From positions 1 through 64,000 of the forward strand of contig JBGUXY010000049.1 in the NCBI GenBank assembly GCA_045118335.1: a DNA stretch of 64,000 nucleotides, written 5' to 3'. The notes beneath the pieces were generated by a model, which made no database searches, was not told the DNA's origin, and worked only from the letters and a program-made list of their open reading frames with translations. Origin of the DNA: W1P20-047 sp045118335. GTDB taxonomy: Bacteria; Actinomycetota; Coriobacteriia; Coriobacteriales; Eggerthellaceae. The first letter of the stretch is position 1; every line of letters starts with the position of its first letter. Below are positions 46,274 to 53,362 of this stretch, piece by piece. Position numbers and translations under genes: made by a program.

Positions 46274-47332
46274 ATGAGTAATCCAATCAGTCGGAGGAAA
46301 TTCGTCTACGGAAGTGCGGTTGCGGTTGCAAGCATAGGCCTTTCCGGTTTGGTGGGCTGTGCGAGCGGCGCGTCCGAGGAGCCGGCAGAAGAGGAAGCAG
46401 CTCCAGAAGAGCAGACGGAAGCCGCGGCTTCCTCGACCGAAGACGTCGTCGTCCGCCTGGCCGGGCTTAAGGGCCCGACCTCCATGGGTCTGGTCAAGAT
46501 GTTCGATGACGCCGAAAACGGTCTGACCAAGAACCAGTACGAGTGCTCGGTCGGCGCAAACGCTGACGAGCTGACGCCGCTGATCCTTCAAGGCGAGCTC
46601 GATATCTTGGCCGTGCCTGCGAACCTGGGTGCCATTCTCTACAACAACTCCGAAAAATCCGTGCAGATGCTTGCAGCCAACATGCTGGGTGCAATCTATG
46701 TAATCGAAAAGGGCGAAACCATCAACACCATCGAAGACCTGGCTGGACGCACCATCTACACGGTCGGCAAGGGTTCCACGCCCGAGTACCTGCTCAGCTA
46801 CCTGTTGGCACAGCATGGGCTGACCATGGGCGAAGACGTGACCGTGGAATTCCGCGGCGATCCCACGGAAGTCGTGGGCTTGATGAGTGCCGGCACGGCC
46901 GACGTCATCATGCTTCCGCAGCCGATCGTCACCATTTGCCTGGGACAAGTAGAAGGCTCTCGCATCGCCCTTGACATGAACGAAGAGTGGAATGCATTGG
47001 ACAACGGGTCCGTCTTGGTTACGGCTGGCCTGATCATCAACCGTGCATTCGCCGAGGCGCATCCCGAGCAGGTTGCCACCACGATCGAGGAGTGCAAGGC
47101 ATCCACCGATTGGTGCAACGAAAACGTCGACGAAGCTGCCGTGCTCATCGAGAAGTACGACATCGTTCCCGAGGCCGTCGCCAAAGTGGCGATGCCCATG
47201 TGCAACGTCGTGTTCATCACCGGTGAAGAGATGAAGAAATCCACCCAAGCCTACTTCGAGGTGCTCTACGACCAGGATCCGGCATCCGTGGGCGGCGCCT
47301 TGCCCGAAGACGACTTCTACTATGAGGCATAA
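46274..47332 (+). CDS. SsuA/TauA-type ABC substrate-binding lipoprotein
   Basis: A 352-residue periplasmic-binding-type lipoprotein. The N-terminus has a twin-arginine-like SRRKF followed by a hydrophobic stretch and the lipobox LVGC (Cys29), then an acidic Glu/Ala linker. The mature part is an NMT1/SsuA-type bilobal domain (VRLAGLKGPTSMGLVKM, LDILAVPANLGAILYN, LAGRTIYTVGKGSTPEYLL, VGLMSAGTADVIMLPQP). Such proteins bind sulfonates, nitrate, pyrimidines or related small anions; the ligand here is unknown. GAGAAGGAGG supports the start. The permease gene begins 11 bases before its stop. It heads a four-gene overlapping operon. Confidence 0.88.
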   Translation: MSNPISRRKFVYGSAVAVASIGLSGLVGCASGASEEPAEEEAAPEEQTEAAASSTEDVVVRLAGLKGPTSMGLVKMFDDAENGLTKNQYECSVGANADELTPLILQGELDILAVPANLGAILYNNSEKSVQMLAANMLGAIYVIEKGETINTIEDLAGRTIYTVGKGSTPEYLLSYLLAQHGLTMGEDVTVEFRGDPTEVVGLMSAGTADVIMLPQPIVTICLGQVEGSRIALDMNEEWNALDNGSVLVTAGLIINRAFAEAHPEQVATTIEECKASTDWCNENVDEAAVLIEKYDIVPEAVAKVAMPMCNVVFITGEEMKKSTQAYFEVLYDQDPASVGGALPEDDFYYEA

Positions 47333-48074
47333 GGAGTGGATTGAACGAACTGCCTCAGTGATATTGATTTTGCTCATCTGGCAGATTGCCGCGATGAGCC
47401 TTGCTCAGCCTCTGCTGCTCGCCTCCCCCCTGGAGGTGCTGCAGAGGCTGACGACAATATGGAGGGAAGAGGAGTTCGCAAGCATACTGGCGTTTAGCTT
47501 CAGCCGTATCGCCACGGGTTTGTTCATCTCGTTGTTCGCCGGCATCGTTCTAGCTGTCATCGCAGGGAAGGTGCGAGCCGTCGAGCTGTTCCTGTGGCCA
47601 TTGATCTTGATGGTCAAGACGGTGCCTGTCGTCGCCATCATATTGATGCTTCTGATATGGATGACGTCGAGCCAGCTCACTGCCTTCATCATCTTGCTGA
47701 CGGTATTGCCCATTGTCTACACCAATATGCTGGAGGGCATAAAGAGCACCGACCCGAAGATGATGCAGATGGCGCAGATGTTCGACATCCCCTTCGGCAA
47801 ACGCCTGCTCTACATCTACCTTCCGCAGATCAAGCCCTTCCTCTTGTCGGCATGCAGCGTCTCGCTGGGCACGGCGTGGAAGGTCGGGGTGGCCGCCGAG
47901 GTCCTTTCGATTCCCGACGGCTCCATCGGCGAGGCGATGTACAAATGCAAGGTGTACTTTCTCACCTGCGACCTGTTCACCTGGACCATCATCGTCGTGT
48001 TGTTGAGCCTGCTGTTCGAAAAGGCATTCATGGCGTTGCTGGGCTTTTTGTACAACAGGTTGGAGAAGCTATGA
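47322..48074 (+). CDS. SsuC/TauC-type ABC transporter permease
   Basis: A 250-residue inner-membrane permease with about six helices. The family's coupling loop near MFDIPFGKRLLYIYLPQIKPFLLSA (an EAA-type motif) contacts the ATPase, and GTAWKVGVAAEVLSI matches the conserved C-terminal region. It overlaps the binding-protein gene by 11 bases and the ATPase gene by four (ATGA), so the three should be made in step. Substrate unknown, as for the binding protein. Confidence 0.9.
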   Translation: MRHKEWIERTASVILILLIWQIAAMSLAQPLLLASPLEVLQRLTTIWREEEFASILAFSFSRIATGLFISLFAGIVLAVIAGKVRAVELFLWPLILMVKTVPVVAIILMLLIWMTSSQLTAFIILLTVLPIVYTNMLEGIKSTDPKMMQMAQMFDIPFGKRLLYIYLPQIKPFLLSACSVSLGTAWKVGVAAEVLSIPDGSIGEAMYKCKVYFLTCDLFTWTIIVVLLSLLFEKAFMALLGFLYNRLEKL

Positions 48075-48652
48075 GCGATATCGTCGTGCGCGACCTGTAC
48101 AAGTCCTTCGACGGCAAGCAAGTGCTCAAGGGCTTCAACGCAACCTTCGCCGAAGGGAAGATCACCTGCATCATGGGGGATTCGGGTTGTGGCAAGACCA
48201 CGTTGCTCAACATCCTCCTGGGCTTCTTGGAACCCGATGCTGGCAGCGTCGAGGGCCTTCCTGCGCGCATAGGCGTGGTGTTTCAGGAAGACCGGCTGTG
48301 CGAGGACTTCACCGCCGTGTCGAACATCCAAATGGTTACTGGCAAAACGCGCACGAAGGAGCAGATAGAGCAGATCTTGGTGCGCATGGGCTTGGGTGCC
48401 GAGCTGTACCACCCGGTGCGAACCTTCAGCGGCGGCATGAAAAGGCGCGTGGCCATCGCCCGGGCGCTCATGTACGACTGCGGATTGCTGGTGCTCGACG
48501 AAGCTTTCAAGGGGCTTGACGGCGACACCAAGGCAAACATACTGGCCTGCACCCAAGAATACGCGGCAGGCCGCACCGTCATTTCGGTAACCCACGACCC
48601 ACAAGAGGCGGAAGTGTTCGGAGACGAAATCATACGGATGGGGGGACGATGA
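48071..48652 (+). CDS. SsuB/TauB-type ABC transporter ATPase
   Basis: A 193-residue ATPase, short for the family (usually 230-260) but with all motifs: Walker A GDSGCGKTT, Q-loop VFQEDRL, signature FSGGMKRR, Walker B GLLVLDEAF and the H-loop SVTHDPQEA. The typical DEP of Walker B reads DEA. It starts inside the ATGA overlap with the permease gene. Its own stop overlaps the start of the radical SAM gene in the same way, which is unusual and ties that enzyme to the importer. Confidence 0.9.
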   Translation: MSDIVVRDLYKSFDGKQVLKGFNATFAEGKITCIMGDSGCGKTTLLNILLGFLEPDAGSVEGLPARIGVVFQEDRLCEDFTAVSNIQMVTGKTRTKEQIEQILVRMGLGAELYHPVRTFSGGMKRRVAIARALMYDCGLLVLDEAFKGLDGDTKANILACTQEYAAGRTVISVTHDPQEAEVFGDEIIRMGGR

Positions 48653-49623
48653 GCATAAGCACCTACGAGGATGTCCTCGACGTACTCAGGATGGATGACG
48701 AGGAGTTTTATTCGACCATAGCACCAGAGGCCGAACAAGCCTATCGCGAACAGGATGGCCGCATCATCGTGCGCACGGTGCTTCCCTACAGCAACCGCTG
48801 CAAGAACCGCTGCCTGTACTGCAACATGCGCGCGAACAACAAGCATCTCGACCGCTATGCCATGACAGTTGACGAGATTTTGAACCTGGCACGCTTCGCC
48901 CACGAGCAGGGTCATACCCGGATCTTCCTGCTGTCGGGCGAAGACCGCAAGTACGGCCTTGACGACTTTTTGCGCATCATCGGCGAAATCAAGGACATGG
49001 GCATGTACATGGCGCTTGCCGCTGGAGAGTTTCCCGCCGATCACTACCGCGAAATGAAGGCAGCCGGCCTTGACGAGTACATGGTGAAGTTCGAGATGGC
49101 CCAGCCCGAGGTGTTTGACCGGCTGAATCCCTCGACCACGTTCGAGAAGCGCATGGGGGCCATCTACTCGATTCTTGATGCCGGCCTGAACCTGGCATCC
49201 GGCAACATCATCGACTATCCGGGGCAAACGCTCGAGATGTGTGCCGAAGACATCATGCTCACCAAGAAGCTGGGCGTGACATGGGCACCGGTTATTCCCT
49301 ACATGCCGGCTATGAACACGCCGCTGGCAGAAGAAGGTGGTCCTGGAAGTGTTGGGCGCGCCCATCGCGAAATCGCTTTGCTTCGGCTGATGGTTCCCGG
49401 TATCAACATTACCGCTCAGCAGCCGGGGAAAGACCCTGCCCAGGGCTTGACCGTTCCCGAAAACGACTATGCGGCAATCAAGGTCGGGGCAAACGTCTTG
49501 TTCCGTGGGCTCGTAGAGGCCAAAAAGGCCGAGCGGTTCGGCATTACCTCTAACCGCAACGCCGAAGGAACGGAACACATCCACGCTGTCGCCAAGCTGT
49601 CCGGCATGGAGATATCCTGGTAG
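48649..49623 (+). CDS. HydE-like radical SAM protein (first copy)
   Basis: A 324-residue radical S-adenosylmethionine enzyme of the biotin-synthase/HydE group. The 4Fe-4S motif CKNRCLYC (CxxxCxxC, about residues 51-58) and LLSGEDRKY, LAAGEF, LNPSTTFEKR and DYPGQTLEMCAEDI align in order with HydE, the maturase of [FeFe]-hydrogenase. In HydE the stretch after the SAM site is RHETAN; here it is KFEMAQ, so the substrate probably differs. No hydF, hydG or hydrogenase genes occur in the window. The gene starts four bases inside the ABC ATPase gene. A second copy of equal length lies at 51142. Its function is unknown. Confidence 0.85.
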   Translation: MSISTYEDVLDVLRMDDEEFYSTIAPEAEQAYREQDGRIIVRTVLPYSNRCKNRCLYCNMRANNKHLDRYAMTVDEILNLARFAHEQGHTRIFLLSGEDRKYGLDDFLRIIGEIKDMGMYMALAAGEFPADHYREMKAAGLDEYMVKFEMAQPEVFDRLNPSTTFEKRMGAIYSILDAGLNLASGNIIDYPGQTLEMCAEDIMLTKKLGVTWAPVIPYMPAMNTPLAEEGGPGSVGRAHREIALLRLMVPGINITAQQPGKDPAQGLTVPENDYAAIKVGANVLFRGLVEAKKAERFGITSNRNAEGTEHIHAVAKLSGMEISW

Positions 49624-49761
49624 CGGGCAGGAGTGCAAACGCCTTTCACTTGGTCGCGCTCACGCCCGTGGCAGGGCCTGCCCAACGTCTGCGCTGGCTG
49701 AAGCGACTGAAGCAATCATATTCATCATCGGAATTCCGATCATCTCGAAAGGGAGGCTGCC

Positions 49762-50247
49762 ATGGAGGAAATTGCAAGCTTCACCAGGGATCATCTGCTG
49801 CTTGAACCGGGTGTGTACGTTTCGCATCGCCATGCCGACCCTCAGACAGGGTGCATGACCACCACGTTCGACTTGCGCATGACGGCACCTAACCGCGAAC
49901 CTGTCATGGACACGGCGGCTGTGCATGCGCTGGAGCACCTTTGCGCCACGTACATGCACACCGAACCGGAATGGGGGCAAAAAGTGGTGCATATTGGGCC
50001 CATGGGCTGTCGAACAGGCTTCTACCTAGTAATGTTCGGCACCTGGGAGCCGACTGACGTCGCCGGGTTCGTGCGCAGCACCTTTGAGTTCATCCGCGAT
50101 TTCGAGGGCGAAATACCTGGCGCCAAGCCGAAGGAATGCGGAAACTACCACGACAGCGATCTTGCCATGGCTAAGTGGTGGGCGCGTCGCTACCTCGATC
50201 GGACCTTGACGTGCCTCGACGAAGCGCACATGACCTATCCGGGATAG
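49762..50247 (+). CDS. luxS: S-ribosylhomocysteine lyase
   Basis: A 161-residue LuxS, which cleaves S-ribosylhomocysteine to homocysteine and the autoinducer-2 precursor DPD. The Fe/Zn ligands are His55 and His59 in HALEH, and the Cys in ECGNYHD near residue 128. The catalytic Cys lies in GPMGCRTGFY. The length is as usual. GAAAGGGAGG precedes the start. The MTA/SAH nucleosidase gene begins six bases after its stop, giving the two-step SAH detoxification pair. The homocysteine formed can be remethylated by the MetH/MetF products encoded a few kilobases away on the other strand. Confidence 0.95.
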   Translation: MEEIASFTRDHLLLEPGVYVSHRHADPQTGCMTTTFDLRMTAPNREPVMDTAAVHALEHLCATYMHTEPEWGQKVVHIGPMGCRTGFYLVMFGTWEPTDVAGFVRSTFEFIRDFEGEIPGAKPKECGNYHDSDLAMAKWWARRYLDRTLTCLDEAHMTYPG

Positions 50248-50253
50248 ACGCTC

Positions 50254-50994
50254 ATGGAGACTTCCTGGTACGCGCAATGGCAAGGCGGTATCGGCATCGT
50301 CGGGGCAATTGAATCCGAAGTCGTGCTATTGGAAAACGCCCTCGAGGACATCTGCCGCTTCGATATGGGTTCGGCTAGCCTAGCCGGCGGCTCGCTTGAA
50401 GGTTCCAAGGTCGTCGTGGCGCGCAGCGGCGTGGGGAAGGTCAACGCCGCCGCCTGCGCCCAAGCGCTTGCCGTGCTCGGCGTATCATGCGTTATCAATA
50501 CGGGTGTTGCAGGAGCGGTGGGTGAGGGTCTGCGCATAGGCGACTACGTGGTGGCCACCAGTTGCGTCCAGCACGATTTCGACGTGGGTCATTTCGGATT
50601 CGAGGTTGGCCACATCCCTGGATTTCCCAGCAAGACGTTCAAGACCGACGATGCCTTGCGCGCCATGCTTGCAGGCACCGTTGCTCGCAAGACCGGCAAC
50701 GCCCCATTCGAAGGGTGCATCGTGTCAGGTGACCGCTTCATAAGCGACGTACGCGAAAAGCATCGTCTTTCCCTGGCGTTCGGGGCGCTTTGCTGCGACA
50801 TGGAGGCTGCCGCCCTCGCGCAAGTATGCACCTTGGCAGACGTTCCCTTTGCAGTCGTACGCGTGATCTCCGATTTGGCAGATGGATCTCAACCAGAAGA
50901 CTACTGGCACTTCGAAACCGAAGCAGCCCATGCAAGTGCCGCAATCGTGCAGATGACCCTTCGCTCGTTCGGCGGCATGAAAGCTCGCTTATGA
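50254..50994 (+). CDS. mtnN: 5'-methylthioadenosine/S-adenosylhomocysteine nucleosidase
   Basis: A 246-residue nucleosidase that removes adenine from SAH, methylthioadenosine and 5'-deoxyadenosine. Motifs are GIVGAIESEV, SGVGKVNAA, INTGVAGAV and the active-site CDMEAAALAQVC, plus VRVISDLAD with the catalytic Asp. It feeds S-ribosylhomocysteine to LuxS just upstream. It also removes 5'-deoxyadenosine, an inhibitory by-product of radical SAM enzymes, so its position between two radical SAM genes makes sense. The start is ATG 50254; the ribosome binding site is weak, in keeping with translational coupling to luxS. Confidence 0.93.
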   Translation: METSWYAQWQGGIGIVGAIESEVVLLENALEDICRFDMGSASLAGGSLEGSKVVVARSGVGKVNAAACAQALAVLGVSCVINTGVAGAVGEGLRIGDYVVATSCVQHDFDVGHFGFEVGHIPGFPSKTFKTDDALRAMLAGTVARKTGNAPFEGCIVSGDRFISDVREKHRLSLAFGALCCDMEAAALAQVCTLADVPFAVVRVISDLADGSQPEDYWHFETEAAHASAAIVQMTLRSFGGMKARL

Positions 50995-51141
50995 TGTAGG
51001 ACGACAACGAAGGCCATCCATCGACTTGCGACTATTTTGAGGACGCGATCATGATGATGAAGCAAAACGATTTAGACAGCTCGGGATAAAACAAAGAAAA
51101 GAGTTCAACACGAATGAATCACACGGAAAGGCGATGATGTT

Positions 51142-52116
51142 ATGAAGATCACGACGAAGCAGGAAGTGCTCGAAATCCTGCAGATGGACGACGAGGAATT
51201 CACCTCCACCATCATGCCTGCCGCACATCAGGCATACATGGAACAGGACGGTCGCATTATCGTGCGTTCGATGGTGGGGTACAGCAACCGCTGCAAGAAC
51301 CGTTGCCTGTATTGCGGCATGCGTGCCCCGAACAAGGAAGTCAAGCGCTACTGGACTCCTGTCGATGAGATCATCCAGTACGGAAAGCTAGCGCATGACC
51401 TGGGCTTCAGCCGCATCTTTCTCGTATCCGGCGAAGACCGCAAGTACACGATTGACGACATCTGCCGTTTCATCAACGAGATTCACAACATGGGACTCTA
51501 CATCACGCTGGCGGCGGGCGAGTTTAGCGAAGAGCAGTACCGCGAGATGAAAAGCGCCGGTTTGGACGAGTACATGTGCAAGTTCGAGATGGCCCAACCC
51601 GATGTGTTCAACCGCCTGAATCCCTCGACCAACTTCGAGAAGCGCCTTGCAACGAACTATGCCATCAAGAGCGCCGGATTGAAGCTGGGTTCCGGCAACA
51701 TCGTGGATTACCCTGGGCAGACGCTCGAGATGTGCGCCGAAGACATCATGCTCACCGCGGAGTTGGGCGTTTCCTGGGCTCCGGTCATCCCGTTCATGCC
51801 CGCGAAGAACGCCCCGCTTTCAGCCGAGGGCGGCCCTGGCAGGCTTTCCGTCCTGTATCGCGAGATCGCGATTCTGCGGTTGATGATTCCCGGCGTGGAC
51901 ATTACGGCCCAACAGCCCGGTCCCGACCTGCGCAAGGGCTTGGCCGATCCCGAAAGCAATTACGCGGCAATAATGGCAGGTGCCAACACGTTGTTCTGCG
52001 AGCTGCTAGATCCTGCGAAGAGCAAGGACTTCGGCGTCATCGACGACCGTAAAGTCGCCGGAACCGAGCATATCTACAAGGCCGCCGAACTATCGGGCAT
52101 GGAACTATCGTTCTAG
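51142..52116 (+). CDS. HydE-like radical SAM protein (second copy)
   Basis: A 324-residue paralogue of the protein encoded at 48649, the same length and alignable without gaps, with well over half of the residues identical by eye. It has CKNRCLYCGMR, VSGEDRKY, LAAGEF, DEYMCKFEMAQ and DYPGQTLEMCAEDI. This copy keeps YCGMR, closer to HydE than the YCNMR of the first. It also carries a Cys directly before KFEMAQ where the first has Val. GGAAAGG lies upstream. It follows mtnN by 147 bases without another gene. The shared KFEMAQ motif suggests both act on related, non-HydE substrates. Confidence 0.85.
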   Translation: MKITTKQEVLEILQMDDEEFTSTIMPAAHQAYMEQDGRIIVRSMVGYSNRCKNRCLYCGMRAPNKEVKRYWTPVDEIIQYGKLAHDLGFSRIFLVSGEDRKYTIDDICRFINEIHNMGLYITLAAGEFSEEQYREMKSAGLDEYMCKFEMAQPDVFNRLNPSTNFEKRLATNYAIKSAGLKLGSGNIVDYPGQTLEMCAEDIMLTAELGVSWAPVIPFMPAKNAPLSAEGGPGRLSVLYREIAILRLMIPGVDITAQQPGPDLRKGLADPESNYAAIMAGANTLFCELLDPAKSKDFGVIDDRKVAGTEHIYKAAELSGMELSF

Positions 52117-52266
52117 ATTCGCATCGCTTGCTTGTTCCGCCGTTTTGCGGACGGTGGAGCTTCTGACCGCGCAATTAGTGTCCACAAATAGTTTCTCAAC
52201 TGTGAATAAAGCGCTGTGAACAGGCATAATGATGACGCCCTTCCAGTTCATGTACACTATTGCTAA

Positions 52267-52300
52267 CGTGAGTCAGTTGCCCGTAGTTGGTTGACTCACG
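52267..52300. promoter_or_regulatory. Inverted repeat upstream of the sulfotransferase gene
   Basis: Perfect 9-bp arms CGTGAGTCA (52267-52275) and TGACTCACG (52292-52300), 16 bases apart. This may be an operator or an RNA hairpin in the leader. Confidence 0.4.
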
Positions 52301-52390
52301 TACGGAGCTGGCTGACGCATGTGTCAAGGTGTTCGGCTATACTGGTGGGGTGCGGGATTGCGCTGCGCCAAGCGTTGTCAGGAGGTCGGT

Positions 52391-53362
52391 TTGGCCACGT
52401 TGCCTCAGTTCATATGCCTTGGGTTCCAGAAAAGCGGCACCACCACCCTGTTCAAGATACTGCGTCAGCACCCGGACGTGGTGCTTGCGCGTGACGTGAA
52501 GGAGCCCATGTACTATCGCGTGCTCGTGATAGACGCCGTGCCCATTCTGGGACACGAATGGTTCTGCGAGCATCGCTATTGGCGGCACGTGAAGCCAGGT
52601 GATGACCGTCTGCGGGGCGAGATCAACGCCGGGCTCACGTTTTCCCATTGCGCCCGCAAGATCGCGCGCGACATGCCGGCCGACGTGAAGCTTTTGGTCA
52701 TGATGCGCGAACCGGTTGCCCGCACGTACTCTGCCTACAAGTACTTCCTGGCGCGCGGCCACCTGCCCGAGTGGGTGGTCGACTACGATATCGCACATGG
52801 CCATGCACGCGCGTTCGACCATTACGTCCACTGGGTGCTCGACAACCCGCAGCGTCGCGAAGACGTGATGCGGCGGCGGCTCGAGTATCTGGTGCTTTCG
52901 CAAAGCAATTACGCCACGTGCATAGAGGAGTACCTTCAGTATTATCCCGTGGAGCAGGTCAAGCCGATCTTCTTCGAGGAATTCATCGCCGACCAGCATG
53001 CAGCGTGCCTTGACCTCTACGAGTATCTCGGCTTGGAGGACAGCCCGGCTGTGGACTACGGCATCCACGGCAACGAGGGCAAGGAACGGCCCACCACCGC
53101 GAAAGCCGCCAAGCTGGGGAATACCGTGAAGGGCTGGAACTACGGCTTCTACGAGTTCGCGCTCATGGACTTTTGGGGAAGCGGAATCTACGAGCGCTGG
53201 AACAAATGGCAGAGGCGCATACGTGATGCCGGGATGGAGCCCGATTGGGACCGCTCGAAGCTCCTCCCCGAGACGAAGGAGTACCTGCGCGAATACTTCG
53301 ATGGGGAAGTGCGCCGCCTGGAGCGGATATACGACCGCGATCTTTCGCAGCTGTGGTTCTAG
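52391..53362 (+). CDS. PAPS-dependent sulfotransferase family protein
   Basis: A 323-residue P-loop-like sulfotransferase. The 5'-phosphosulfate loop FQKSGTTTLFKIL lies near the N-terminus. The 3'-phosphate-binding stretch is visible in VKLLVMMREPVARTYSAYKYF (Arg and Ser of the family motif). FEEFIADQHAACLDLYEYLGL is typical of the heparan-sulfotransferase-like group. It transfers sulfate from PAPS to a hydroxyl or amine acceptor; PAPS would come from cysD-cysNC in the same window. I chose the TTG at 52391 because AGGAGGT lies four bases before it and the first conserved strand follows. An ATG at 52319 is an alternative without such a site. No signal peptide. The 3' end overlaps metH by four bases. 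Confidence 0.82.
   Translation: MATLPQFICLGFQKSGTTTLFKILRQHPDVVLARDVKEPMYYRVLVIDAVPILGHEWFCEHRYWRHVKPGDDRLRGEINAGLTFSHCARKIARDMPADVKLLVMMREPVARTYSAYKYFLARGHLPEWVVDYDIAHGHARAFDHYVHWVLDNPQRREDVMRRRLEYLVLSQSNYATCIEEYLQYYPVEQVKPIFFEEFIADQHAACLDLYEYLGLEDSPAVDYGIHGNEGKERPTTAKAAKLGNTVKGWNYGFYEFALMDFWGSGIYERWNKWQRRIRDAGMEPDWDRSKLLPETKEYLREYFDGEVRRLERIYDRDLSQLWF

Noticed and set aside
49624..49761. SAH riboswitch before luxS
   Set aside because: The gap has a small G/C palindrome but not the ordered conserved segments of the SAH aptamer.
48649..52116. [FeFe]-hydrogenase maturation cluster
   Set aside because: HydE-like genes alone, with an altered active-site motif and without hydF, hydG or hydrogenase subunits, do not support this reading.
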